From contig CAMDRL010000058.1 in assembly GCA_945906835.1 (NCBI GenBank), positions 1-8,019 of the forward strand: a DNA stretch of 8,019 bases, read 5' to 3'. Source of the DNA: Rickettsia typhi (lineage in GTDB: Bacteria; Pseudomonadota; Alphaproteobacteria; Rickettsiales; UBA1997). Shown here piece by piece: positions 1-5,851 of this stretch. Made by a program: the position numbers and the translations under genes. Positions within the stretch are counted from its first letter, which is position 1, and every line of letters begins with the position of its first letter. A model generated the notes under the pieces. That model saw only the letters and a list, made by a program, of their open reading frames with translations. It was not told where the DNA came from and searched no databases.

Positions 1-2
1 AA

Positions 3-218
3 AAAATTAAAACTGGATATTTTGGAGATCATAAAAATCTCGGTGATGGTGTTTTTGAGTTAAGAATTCATGTCGGAGCAGGCTATAGAATATATTTTGG
101 GAAATATAACAGAAATATAATATTGTTACTTTGCGGCGGAAATAAAGGAACTCAAAATAAAGACATTAAAAAATCAAAAACCTATTGGGAGAATTATAAA
201 AATGACCAAAACATCTAG
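3..218 (+). CDS. RelE/HigB-like addiction-module toxin, C-terminal part (5' end outside window)
   Basis: An open frame enters from the left edge and ends at TAG 216-218, giving 71 residues. It contains GDHKNLGDGVFELRIHVGAG, then YRIYF, ILLLCGGNKGTQ, DI and a final YWENY. This series is characteristic of the short RelE/ParE-superfamily 'addiction module killer protein' group (HigB-like, about 100 residues), so roughly the first 30 residues are missing. Proteins of this group usually act as mRNA-cleaving ribosome-associated toxins that are silenced by binding the partner antitoxin. The gene overlaps the antitoxin start codon by 17 bases in another frame, the usual toxin-first order of higBA-type operons. 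No frameshift or stop is visible in the part present. Family assignment is confident; the activity is inferred from the family. Confidence 0.85.
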   Translation, partial: KIKTGYFGDHKNLGDGVFELRIHVGAGYRIYFGKYNRNIILLLCGGNKGTQNKDIKKSKTYWENYKNDQNI

Positions 219-522
219 AAAAGCCACACATGGAGACTATAATGATCTCATCGCAGATAAATTCAAAAAAGATCCAGAATTTTTAAAACTTTGCCTAAAA
301 AATTCCTTCAAAAACTACGCCAAAGATGGCAATGAATTTTTGCTTCGTGAGACTTTAAAAAAAGCAGCTCAAGCTAAAGGAATGACTCAACTTGCCAGAG
401 AAACTGGCTTAAGCCGTCAATATCTTTATGAAATGGTATCAGAAAGAGGAAATCCAACTATTGCGACATTTCGTTTAGTTTTAAAATCTCTTGGTTTCAG
501 GATGTATATTAAGGCAATTTAG
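202..522 (+). CDS. HigA-like addiction-module antitoxin with Xre-type helix-turn-helix
   Basis: This 106-residue protein is typical of the 'putative addiction module antidote' group that pairs with the upstream toxin. Residues about 10-55 form the variable toxin-facing part. Residues 60-80 (GMTQLARETGLSRQYLYEMV) are a lambda-repressor/Xre-like helix-turn-helix. The end (GNPTIATFRLVLKSLGFRM) is the family's conserved closing segment. It should neutralise the toxin and repress its own operon, whose promoter lies outside the window. The ATG at 202 sits inside the toxin gene, with a GGGAG-type ribosome binding site at 187-191, so translation is probably coupled. The full length agrees with the family and nothing suggests decay. 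Confidence 0.9.
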   Translation: MTKTSRKATHGDYNDLIADKFKKDPEFLKLCLKNSFKNYAKDGNEFLLRETLKKAAQAKGMTQLARETGLSRQYLYEMVSERGNPTIATFRLVLKSLGFRMYIKAI

Positions 523-523
523 A

Positions 524-745
524 GAAATACCTTCACCTAAGTCAGAGCTAGCCTCCTGACCCCTTTCCAACATTCATACCATATTATAATTTTTTAATGA
601 ACATATGGACTGGGTCTGGAGACCCACTCCAGCGCAGGAACTTTGATTAAAAATTCTTAACGAGAAATATGCTGTTTGCTTAGAGGATTGAGAAATAAAC
701 TAAGGTCTATAAAGTAAAAAAGCCCCGCGTCAACGGGGCCTTTTC
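524..745 (+). ncRNA. Candidate structured small RNA ending in a terminator (6S-like layout, unproven)
   Basis: This 250-base gap has no convincing ORF but is rich in nested complementary segments. ACCTT 529-533 can pair with AAGGT 702-706. CCTAAG 536-541 can pair with CTTAGAGG 679-686 with one bulge. GTCAG 541-545 can pair with CTGAC 556-560 as a local hairpin, an alternative to part of the previous stem. AATTTTTTAAT 588-598 pairs with ATTAAAAATT 646-655. The apex is a strong hairpin: TGGA 606-609, TGGGTCT 611-617, AGACCCA 620-626 and TCCA 628-631. The series ends at a GC-rich terminator. A stem of about 190 nt with an open middle recalls 6S RNA, but I do not recognise conserved 6S sequence and find no clear promoter. 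It could also be a long 3' leader or trailer of flanking genes. Confidence 0.35.
714..744. terminator. Bidirectional rho-independent terminator
   Basis: A perfect 6-bp GC stem, GCCCCG 722-727 and CGGGGC 734-739, encloses a 6-base loop. TTTT 741-744 follows on the plus strand. On the minus strand the stem is followed by six T (complement of A 716-721), which is the stronger reading. It can end plus-strand transcripts from the toxin-antitoxin/noncoding region and minus-strand transcripts coming from the membrane protein gene (924-1601) and possibly trpC. Confidence 0.85.
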
Positions 746-772
746 ACTACTTAAAAAACAAAATTAATTTCT

Positions 773-970
773 ATGACTGATAATAATTCTAGCTCTTCTA
801 ATAATCAACAAAGCAGTTCCTCATCTACTAATTCCACTACTGCTAATCAAGCAAGTTCAGCCGCGGTAAAGCCCCCATATATTCCAACTCCTATCAGAAT
901 GACAATAATGGATAAGGGCCTTTCTATGGATAGAATCGAAAGAAAATCCATAGTAGTACCCCAGAAATAA
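773..970 (+). CDS. Small Ser/Asn/Gln-rich hypothetical protein (65 aa)
   Basis: I do not recognise this protein. Residues 1-32 are almost entirely Ser, Asn, Thr, Gln and Ala, starting MTDNNSSSSNNQQSSSSSTN. The rest is ordinary sequence with a PPYIPTPIR segment and MTIMDKG. The serine run uses several codons (tct, agc, agt, tcc, tca), so it is not simple nucleotide slippage and looks selected at protein level. Against it, there is no ribosome binding site before the ATG, no clear promoter, and the last 47 bases overlap the 3' end of the minus-strand membrane protein gene. It starts 29 bases after the terminator, so it would need its own promoter. It has no signal peptide or membrane segment. 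It may be a disordered small protein, a truncated gene or a chance ORF. Confidence 0.4.
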   Translation: MTDNNSSSSNNQQSSSSSTNSTTANQASSAAVKPPYIPTPIRMTIMDKGLSMDRIERKSIVVPQK

Positions 971-1601
971 CACCTATAAAAATTAGACCGAGAATAGGAA
1001 GATTAGTTAAGCAATAAGCAATTAAACATATCGGAAATATTACAGAAAATAATAGAAGAGCTTTCAGTAATGAGGCTCTTCCCTTTTGTTTTTTTGCATT
1101 ATAAAAAATCGCCCCTTGCAAGCCTAAACAAAGATCATTTTTAATATATTGAGCGTGATTATTTGGGTTAGTCAAAATATCTACTGGAGCAGCATAGCGA
1201 TTTTGACGGCGTTGCGTGGATAAAAAAATCATCGCCGTCAGACAAAATAAAACAGCATAACCCGAACAAAGAATCAAAACACACAGCGATAATGTGAATT
1301 CATGCAAAAACATTACTTTTGACAATTCATCATTCTTAAAAAGTAGATTATACAATAAAACGCCGCAAATGGTGAACAGGTAAGATAAAAATACCAAGGC
1401 TTTTCCATCTAAATTTTTTTGAGAATTATCTAAGTCCTCAAGAAATTTCATGCCGTTTTCGTAAGCTAGGTTTGTCTTATCTTCGCTGACATTATTCCAT
1501 TGAATATCATTAAACCATTTCGGCTTTTCGCTCTTTAATTTTAAAATTTTTTTGATTTTTTTATCATAAGATTTGCATTCTTTGTTGAGATTAATTTGCA
1601 T
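924..1601 (-). CDS. Four-helix membrane protein of unknown function
   Basis: The protein has 225 residues if it starts at ATG 1599-1601; a TTG at 1611-1613 would add four. I prefer the ATG because neither codon has a clear ribosome binding site. Residues 1-66 are charged and cytoplasmic-looking. Hydrophobic segments lie at about 68-88, 100-128, 178-199 and 202-222, two hairpin pairs separated by a polar loop of about 50 residues (QRRQNRYAAPVDILTNPNNH). The stretch NSQKNLDGKALVFLSYLF leading into the first helix, and the helix pairing, faintly recall the SLATT / Pycsar-effector (DUF5706-like) class of defence membrane effectors. That is only a resemblance, and no cyclase or partner gene is adjacent. 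It lies 69 bases downstream of trpC on the same strand and may be transcribed with it, ending at the bidirectional terminator at 714-744. Confidence 0.75.
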   Translation of the reverse strand: MQINLNKECKSYDKKIKKILKLKSEKPKWFNDIQWNNVSEDKTNLAYENGMKFLEDLDNSQKNLDGKALVFLSYLFTICGVLLYNLLFKNDELSKVMFLHEFTLSLCVLILCSGYAVLFCLTAMIFLSTQRRQNRYAAPVDILTNPNNHAQYIKNDLCLGLQGAIFYNAKKQKGRASLLKALLLFSVIFPICLIAYCLTNLPILGLIFIGVISGVLLWIFFRFYP

Positions 1602-1670
1602 ATCTAAACTCAATAGCTAAATAAGTTTATTCAGCCCATTAGCGTATAAGTACGCAATTTAAAATAGACT

Positions 1671-2459
1671 CTAAAGAAAAGCCCTCACCGCGGCGGCAAT
1701 GTTTTTTTGGCTCATGAAATATTCGCCAATTAAAAAGCAATTAATTCCAGCTTCTTTTAGCAATAAAATATCTGATATGTCTTTGATGCCGCTTTCGCCA
1801 ACCAAAACATAATCAACTGGCACAAGTTCAGCTAAATTTAGAGAAATTTGTAAATCAACTTTTAGAGTTTTTAAATCGCGATTATTAATGCCGATGAGTT
1901 TGCTTTTCATCTTCAAAGCGCGACGCAGCTCTTCTTCGTTGTGAACTTCGATCAAAACGGATAAACCAAGGCTTATGGCGCAATCTTCAAGCTCATGTAA
2001 TTTTTTATCATCAAGCATGGCAACTATTAATAAAATACAATCTGCGCCAAGTAATTTTGCTTCATAAATTTGGTAAGAATCGACAATAAATTCTTTGCGC
2101 AAAAGTGGCAAATCAACCACTTGGCGCACTTTAGCCAAGTATTCATCAGAACCTAAAAAATATTTTTCATCAGTTAAAATTGACAAACAAGTTGCGCCAG
2201 ATTCTTGATAAATTTTGGCAATTTCAACTGCGTCGAAATCTTCTCTAATAATTCCGCGCGAAGGTGAGGCTTTTTTAATTTCGCAGATTAAAGCAGTTTC
2301 GCCATTGCTGTCTTTGGCTTTTAGTGCTGCAAAAAAGTCTTTGGGCTTTTTTTCTGAGCATTTAAGCTGCAAGCAAATTTCCTGCAAGCTAAGAACTTTC
2401 TTCTTATTGCGCACTTCAACAAGCTTATGTTGATAAATTTCTTCCAGAATATTTTTCAT
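1671..2459 (-). CDS. trpC: Indole-3-glycerol-phosphate synthase
   Basis: TrpC closes the indole ring: it converts carboxyphenylamino-deoxyribulose phosphate into indole-3-glycerol phosphate with loss of CO2 and water, in cytoplasmic tryptophan synthesis. The 262 residues match a complete single-domain (beta/alpha)8 enzyme with no TrpF fusion. Motifs in order are EIKKASPSRG (59-69, catalytic Glu60 and Lys62), LTDEKYFLGS (95-104), LLRKEF (119-124, Lys122 as general acid), GADCILLI (138-145), IEVHNEEEL (170-178, Glu171), IGINNRDL (189-196, Asn192), GESG (221-224, Ser223) and FLIGE (242-246). All family active-site residues are present. No other trp gene is in the window, so the rest of the pathway must be elsewhere or absent. 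It diverges from hemB, and a palindromic repeat lies 42 bases before its start. The ATG lacks an obvious ribosome binding site. Confidence 0.95.
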   Translation of the reverse strand: MKNILEEIYQHKLVEVRNKKKVLSLQEICLQLKCSEKKPKDFFAALKAKDSNGETALICEIKKASPSRGIIREDFDAVEIAKIYQESGATCLSILTDEKYFLGSDEYLAKVRQVVDLPLLRKEFIVDSYQIYEAKLLGADCILLIVAMLDDKKLHELEDCAISLGLSVLIEVHNEEELRRALKMKSKLIGINNRDLKTLKVDLQISLNLAELVPVDYVLVGESGIKDISDILLLKEAGINCFLIGEYFMSQKNIAAAVRAFL

Positions 2460-2500
2460 AATGTTAGACTTGTTTTTAATAAATTTGGGTTTTCATTCTT

Positions 2501-2565
2501 GTCATTCCCGCGAAGGTGGGAATCCAGCTTTAAGTAGGCTGGATTCCCGCCTTCGCGGGAATGAC
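2501..2565. repeat. Palindromic intergenic repeat with 28-bp arms
   Basis: The left arm 2501-2528 (begins GTCATTCCCGCGAAGG) and right arm 2538-2565 are inverted copies differing at one position (T for C, a wobble pair in RNA), with a 9-base loop. The element is far more GC-rich than its surroundings. Sequences of this 'cattcccgcgaaggcgggaatccag' style occur as dispersed palindromes in many bacterial genomes, so it is probably a MITE/REP-like element. It lies between the divergent trpC and hemB starts, 64 bases before hemB, so it could form a cruciform or lie in the hemB leader. There are no poly-T tails, so it is not a standard terminator. Confidence 0.92.
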
Positions 2566-2629
2566 ACTGAAAGTAAAAAGAAATAACAAAAAATAAAAGA
2601 GATTCTTAACCAAACAAATTCAAAAAAAC

Positions 2630-3637
2630 ATGAAAAATTTTCATATTGGCTCTTTTCCAACAACTCGCTTGAGAAGACTTAGAAAATCTAGTTGGATGCG
2701 TGATTTAGTGGCGCAAAACTCTTTAAAAGCCAGTGATTTAATTTTGCCGCTTTTTGTAATTGAAGGAAAAAATATTGAACAAAAAATTAATCACTTACCA
2801 GATGTTTCTCGCCTTTCGATTGATTTGATTGTTAAAAAAGCTAAAGAGGCACACAAGCTTGGAATTCCTGCTATCATGCTGTTTCCCGTAATTGACCAAA
2901 AGTTAAAGACTTTAGATGGTAAAGAAGCTTGGAATGAAAAAAATTTGATTTGCCGCACTATTCGTGAAATCAAAAAAAATGTACCAAATATTGGCGTGAT
3001 TTGTGATGTGGCTTTAGACCCTTATACTTCGCATGGTCATGATGGAATTATTGATGAAAATGACTATGTTATAAATGACACCACTATTGAAGCTTTGTGT
3101 AAACAGGCTTTGGTACAGGCGGCTGCAGGGTGTGATATTATTGCACCTTCTGATATGATGGATGGCAGAGTTGCGGTAATTCGTGATGCGCTTGATGATG
3201 AAGGATTTATTGATGTGGCAATTATGAGCTACGCTGCAAAATATGCTTCTGCCTTTTATGGACCTTTTAGACATGCGGTTGGATCGTCTTCAAACTTAAA
3301 AAAATCTGACAAAAAAACTTATCAAATGGATTTTAAAAATAGCGCTGAAGCTTTAAGAGAAATTGCTTTAGATGTTGAGGAAGGTGCTGATTTAATTATT
3401 ATAAAACCCGGAATGCCTTATTTGGACATAGTTAAAGAAGCCTCGCAAAATTTTCATTTGCCGATAATTTCTTATCAGGTGAGTGGTGAATATGCCATGC
3501 TAAAACATGCGGCGGCAGCTGGTGCTTTTGATTTTGATGTGGCGTTTTTTGAAAGTTTGATGGCTTTTAAAAGAGCTGGTGCAACGGCGATTATTAGTTA
3601 TGGGGCGATTGAAATGGCAAAGAAAATAAATAACTAA
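2630..3637 (+). CDS. hemB: Delta-aminolevulinic acid dehydratase (porphobilinogen synthase), magnesium type
   Basis: HemB condenses two 5-aminolevulinate molecules into porphobilinogen, the second common step of heme synthesis, in the cytoplasm as an octamer. The 335 residues are full length. Schiff-base lysines are visible as Lys204 in SYAAKYASAFYGPFR and Lys259 in IIIKPGMPYLD. Other family marks are RLRRLRKSSWMRDL near the N-terminus, APSDMMDGR (172-180) and SYQVSGEYAM (281-290). The metal-site segment DVALDPYTSHGHDG (126-139) has Ala, Asp and Asp where zinc enzymes have cysteines, so this is the Mg2+/K+-dependent form common in alphaproteobacteria and pseudomonads. The ATG at 2630 has only an A-rich leader without Shine-Dalgarno. 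It diverges from trpC and converges on the iron permease gene. Its supply role fits with the iron and heme genes nearby, but they are not one operon. Confidence 0.97.
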   Translation: MKNFHIGSFPTTRLRRLRKSSWMRDLVAQNSLKASDLILPLFVIEGKNIEQKINHLPDVSRLSIDLIVKKAKEAHKLGIPAIMLFPVIDQKLKTLDGKEAWNEKNLICRTIREIKKNVPNIGVICDVALDPYTSHGHDGIIDENDYVINDTTIEALCKQALVQAAAGCDIIAPSDMMDGRVAVIRDALDDEGFIDVAIMSYAAKYASAFYGPFRHAVGSSSNLKKSDKKTYQMDFKNSAEALREIALDVEEGADLIIIKPGMPYLDIVKEASQNFHLPIISYQVSGEYAMLKHAAAAGAFDFDVAFFESLMAFKRAGATAIISYGAIEMAKKINN

Positions 3638-3646
3638 GAGCTTTTA

Positions 3647-3769
3647 TTATCTACCGCCCCTAACCCCTCCTTATCAAGGAGGGAGACTAAAAGCATTCCT
3701 CTCTTAAATAAGGAGGGAGACTAAAGGCATTCCCCTCCTTGATAAGGAGGGGTTAGGGGCGGTAGATAA
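3647..3769. repeat. Composite inverted repeat (perfect 37-bp arms) with nested 34-bp tandem units
   Basis: The left arm 3647-3683 and right arm 3733-3769 are perfect inverted copies over 37 bases; the outer end reads TTATCTACCGCCCCTAAC. Each arm also contains its own small hairpin, CCTCCTT-atc-AAGGAGG in the left arm. Inside, two 34-base units lie in tandem (3676-3709 and 3710-3743), each starting AAGGAGGGAGACTAAA, and a third partial start follows at 3744. The element fills nearly all of the gap between convergent hemB and the iron permease gene. It looks like a non-autonomous mobile or REP-like element enlarged by internal duplication. It could stop transcription from both sides by its fold, but it lacks the poly-T tract of a canonical terminator. 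Confidence 0.92.
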
Positions 3770-3781
3770 CGGCAAACTCAG

Positions 3782-4582
3782 TTATTTTTTCTTAACCAAC
3801 CTAAGCCCCAAAACCAAAACTCCCAAATTCAACAAATAAGCCAAAACCTGCATGCCAGCTGGGCGGTCAATATAGCCTAAAAATATATGCAAAAATTTTC
3901 CAAAAAAGCTAACTTGTGATAAAATTTCAGATGTATCCCACAAAGGATTTTGTAAAGCTGGTAGAATTTCAGCATTGATCCAAAAACCAATTCCTGAAGC
4001 GGTAATTCCCGAAGCTAAGAAGACTAAAATCCAAGTTGTAACGATGAAAAAATATTTTCCTGAAGCTTTGATGATTCCCAAATATAGAGCGCCGCCAATG
4101 GCAATTCCGCTAATAGTTCCAATCAACATTCCTAAAATAATCTCGCTTAAAACAATGCCAGAAATATAAGAACTATAGGTAAAAAGCACAATTTCTGTAC
4201 CTTCGCGCAATATCGAAAGAAATACCACCAACAACAAAGAATAAAGCGGTTTTTGCCCTTCACGAATTGAATTACCGAGTTTTTTTAATTCTCCCGAAAG
4301 AGATTTAGCATGCTTTTGCATCCATAAAACCGTCCAAGAAATCATCAGACTGGCTGACAACAAAATCAGTCCATTAAAAAATTCTTGACCCATTCCATCT
4401 AAACTTTCTGAAATTTGATCGGTGAAAAATGCCAAAGCTAAAGAACCGAAAAGCCCCAGAACAAGACCGCTTAAAATCCATTTATTACGATTGGGAATAT
4501 TTTTTGTTGCCGCAACCAGAATTCCAACGATTAACGAAACTTCAAGAATTTCACGAAATACAACAATGGCAATTTGAAACAT
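3782..4582 (-). CDS. FTR1-family high-affinity iron permease
   Basis: This 266-residue, highly hydrophobic protein belongs to the FTR1/EfeU oxidase-dependent iron transporter family and should carry iron across the inner membrane. The two hallmark REXXE iron-binding motifs are present: REILE at residues 10-14 in the first helix and REGTE at 126-130 in the fourth. About seven membrane segments can be drawn (roughly 4-24, 36-54, 68-88, 112-134, 143-170, 177-200 and 245-263), as expected. Length is typical of the bacterial EfeU-like form. The usual partners EfeO (cupredoxin/peptidase-like) and EfeB (heme peroxidase) are not adjacent. Just upstream lies a promoter overlapped by a Fur box, so expression should rise in iron shortage. 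It converges on hemB, and the asparaginase gene lies upstream on the same strand but separated by this promoter and a repeat. The ATG has no strong ribosome binding site. Confidence 0.93.
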   Translation of the reverse strand: MFQIAIVVFREILEVSLIVGILVAATKNIPNRNKWILSGLVLGLFGSLALAFFTDQISESLDGMGQEFFNGLILLSASLMISWTVLWMQKHAKSLSGELKKLGNSIREGQKPLYSLLLVVFLSILREGTEIVLFTYSSYISGIVLSEIILGMLIGTISGIAIGGALYLGIIKASGKYFFIVTTWILVFLASGITASGIGFWINAEILPALQNPLWDTSEILSQVSFFGKFLHIFLGYIDRPAGMQVLAYLLNLGVLVLGLRLVKKK

Positions 4583-4601
4583 GTTTTTAGATATTTATTT
4601 T

Positions 4602-4648
4602 GAGAATGATAATTTTTATCATAATATCTAAAAGATTAGGGAAATCAA
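4602..4648 (-). promoter_or_regulatory. Promoter of the FTR1 gene with overlapping Fur box
   Basis: On the minus strand, TTGATT (plus 4643-4648) and TATTAT (plus 4621-4626) are 16 bases apart and form a good sigma-70-type promoter. Immediately downstream, over the expected start of transcription, plus-strand GAGAATGATAATTTTTATC (4602-4620) matches the 19-base E. coli Fur consensus GATAATGATAATCATTATC at 16 positions. It contains the perfect dyad ATGATAA-ttt-TTATCAT. The site ends 20 bases before the FTR1 start codon. The position would let Fur-Fe2+ block transcription, the expected logic for an iron importer. Confidence 0.82.
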
Positions 4649-4702
4649 GAGCGGATTTGATCTTTTGGGAGCAATTATTATTCCACATGACTGTCAATAT
4701 TT

Positions 4703-4750
4703 AGCGAAGCGAAAGATCTCTTACAGCCTTATGAGATCCTTCGCTTCGCT
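4703..4750. repeat. Palindromic intergenic repeat with 18-bp arms
   Basis: AGCGAAGCGAAAGATCTC (4703-4720) and its inverted copy 4733-4750 differ at one base and flank a 12-base loop. The arm resembles the widely dispersed 'cctgagcgaagcgaaggatct' type of bacterial intergenic repeat. It follows the asparaginase stop codon by 21 bases on that gene's strand. The minus-strand hairpin is closed by a G-U wobble, but no T-run follows, so any termination role is uncertain. Confidence 0.88.
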
Positions 4751-4771
4751 CAGGATAACACTGAAAATGAA

Positions 4772-5818
4772 TTAGTAAGTTTTGAACATCTTTCTGATTT
4801 TCTCAACATCATTGGTCTTGGTTAAAGCCATAATAACCAATATTCTGGCTTTCTGCGGGCTTAAATTATCTGCAGTAACAAAGCCCAACTCACTATCATT
4901 TATTTCAGAATTTGGCACCACAATTCCTGAACCAAGCCTAGAACTTCTAACGATAATCACGCCCCGCTCTTTTGCCTTTACAAGACTTTTTAACACTTCC
5001 TGATTAACATTTCCATCACCAACTCCAGCAACAATAATAGCCTTAGAGCCTGATTTTACCAAATAATCAACAACGCCAGCATCTTGTGCAGCGTGAGAAT
5101 AAATCACATCAACCTTTGGCAAGCTTTCTAACTTCTTAACATTAAAAACTGTTTTTGCGGTATGAAGCCTTAATGGACTGTAATAAATATCGGTTTTACC
5201 GTAATGAACTTGACCAATAGCTCCAGAATTAGGAGATTTAAAAGACGCAACATTTGTAGTATGAGTTTTAGTCACATCTCTTGCAGCATAAATTTCATCA
5301 TTTAACAAAACCAAAACACCTTGATTAATTGCAGATTCATTGCTTGCCAAAGCAACAGCATTGTACAAATTTAAAGATCCATCAGCACTTAAAGAAGTTG
5401 AAGGTCGCATTGAACCAACTAACACCACAGGCTTTTTACTTTTTACAGCTAAATTCAAGAAATAAGCAGTTTCTTCCAAAGTGTCTGTTCCGTGGGTTAT
5501 AATAACTCCATCTACTGAATTTTTTGATAAAAGCTTGTTAACTTTATGAGCAATTTTTAACCAAATGATATCATTCATATCTTGGCTATTAACTTGCAAC
5601 AATTGCTCAGACTTAATATTTGCTAAATCAGTAATGCCTGGGATAGTTTTTATGATTTTATCAATATCAACTTTTGAAGCTGAATATTTAGATTCTATGG
5701 AAGATTCACCAGCTCCAGATATAGTTCCGCCAGTAGCAATAATGGCTATGTTCTTAGCGTTTGAATTGTAAGAATATAATAAAAGGGTTGAAAAAAATAT
5801 TATTTTAAAAATTTTCAT
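4772..5818 (-). CDS. ansB: Type II (periplasmic) L-asparaginase
   Basis: The enzyme hydrolyses L-asparagine to aspartate and ammonia, and often glutamine weakly. It has 348 residues with a signal peptide: Lys2 and Lys5, a hydrophobic core IIFFSTLLLYSY and likely cleavage after SNA at residue 21. The mature enzyme should be periplasmic. Both family signatures are present: IATGGTISG (27-35, nucleophile Thr32) and ITHGTDTLEETAYF (107-120, Thr111-Asp112). Tyr45, Ser78, Lys184 (DVTKTHT), Asn270 and Glu305 appear to correspond to E. coli AnsB Tyr25, Ser58, Lys162, Asn248 and Glu283. YSHAAQDAGVVDY and the ending LALT-like IMALTKTND fit type II enzymes. A clear ribosome binding site AAAGGAGA (plus 5827-5834) lies 8 bases before the ATG. 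Upstream is a TTGACA hexamer abutting a perfect dyad shared with hemW. Type II enzymes usually scavenge external asparagine. Confidence 0.95.
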   Translation of the reverse strand: MKIFKIIFFSTLLLYSYNSNAKNIAIIATGGTISGAGESSIESKYSASKVDIDKIIKTIPGITDLANIKSEQLLQVNSQDMNDIIWLKIAHKVNKLLSKNSVDGVIITHGTDTLEETAYFLNLAVKSKKPVVLVGSMRPSTSLSADGSLNLYNAVALASNESAINQGVLVLLNDEIYAARDVTKTHTTNVASFKSPNSGAIGQVHYGKTDIYYSPLRLHTAKTVFNVKKLESLPKVDVIYSHAAQDAGVVDYLVKSGSKAIIVAGVGDGNVNQEVLKSLVKAKERGVIIVRSSRLGSGIVVPNSEINDSELGFVTADNLSPQKARILVIMALTKTNDVEKIRKMFKTY

Positions 5819-5851
5819 TAAACTGTTCTCCTTTGTAATTGAGCATTAAAT

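Noticed and set aside
606..631. SRP RNA or tmRNA as the identity of the hairpin region
   Set aside because: The conserved SRP tetraloop block (GGTCAGGTCCGGAAGGAAGCAG) and any tmRNA tag or tRNA-like end are absent.
2215..2433. 72-codon plus-strand ORF inside trpC
   Set aside because: It lies wholly antisense to a fully conserved enzyme, has no ribosome binding site and no protein-like features.
3014..3274. 86-codon minus-strand ORF inside hemB
   Set aside because: It is a shadow of the hemB coding frame, which carries all family motifs; no independent signal supports it.
3647..3769. Telomere-like or CRISPR-like repeat because of CCCTAACCCCT and the 34-base period
   Set aside because: There are only two full units, no unique spacers and a symmetric layout, which fits a palindromic intergenic element and neither a CRISPR array nor a telomere.
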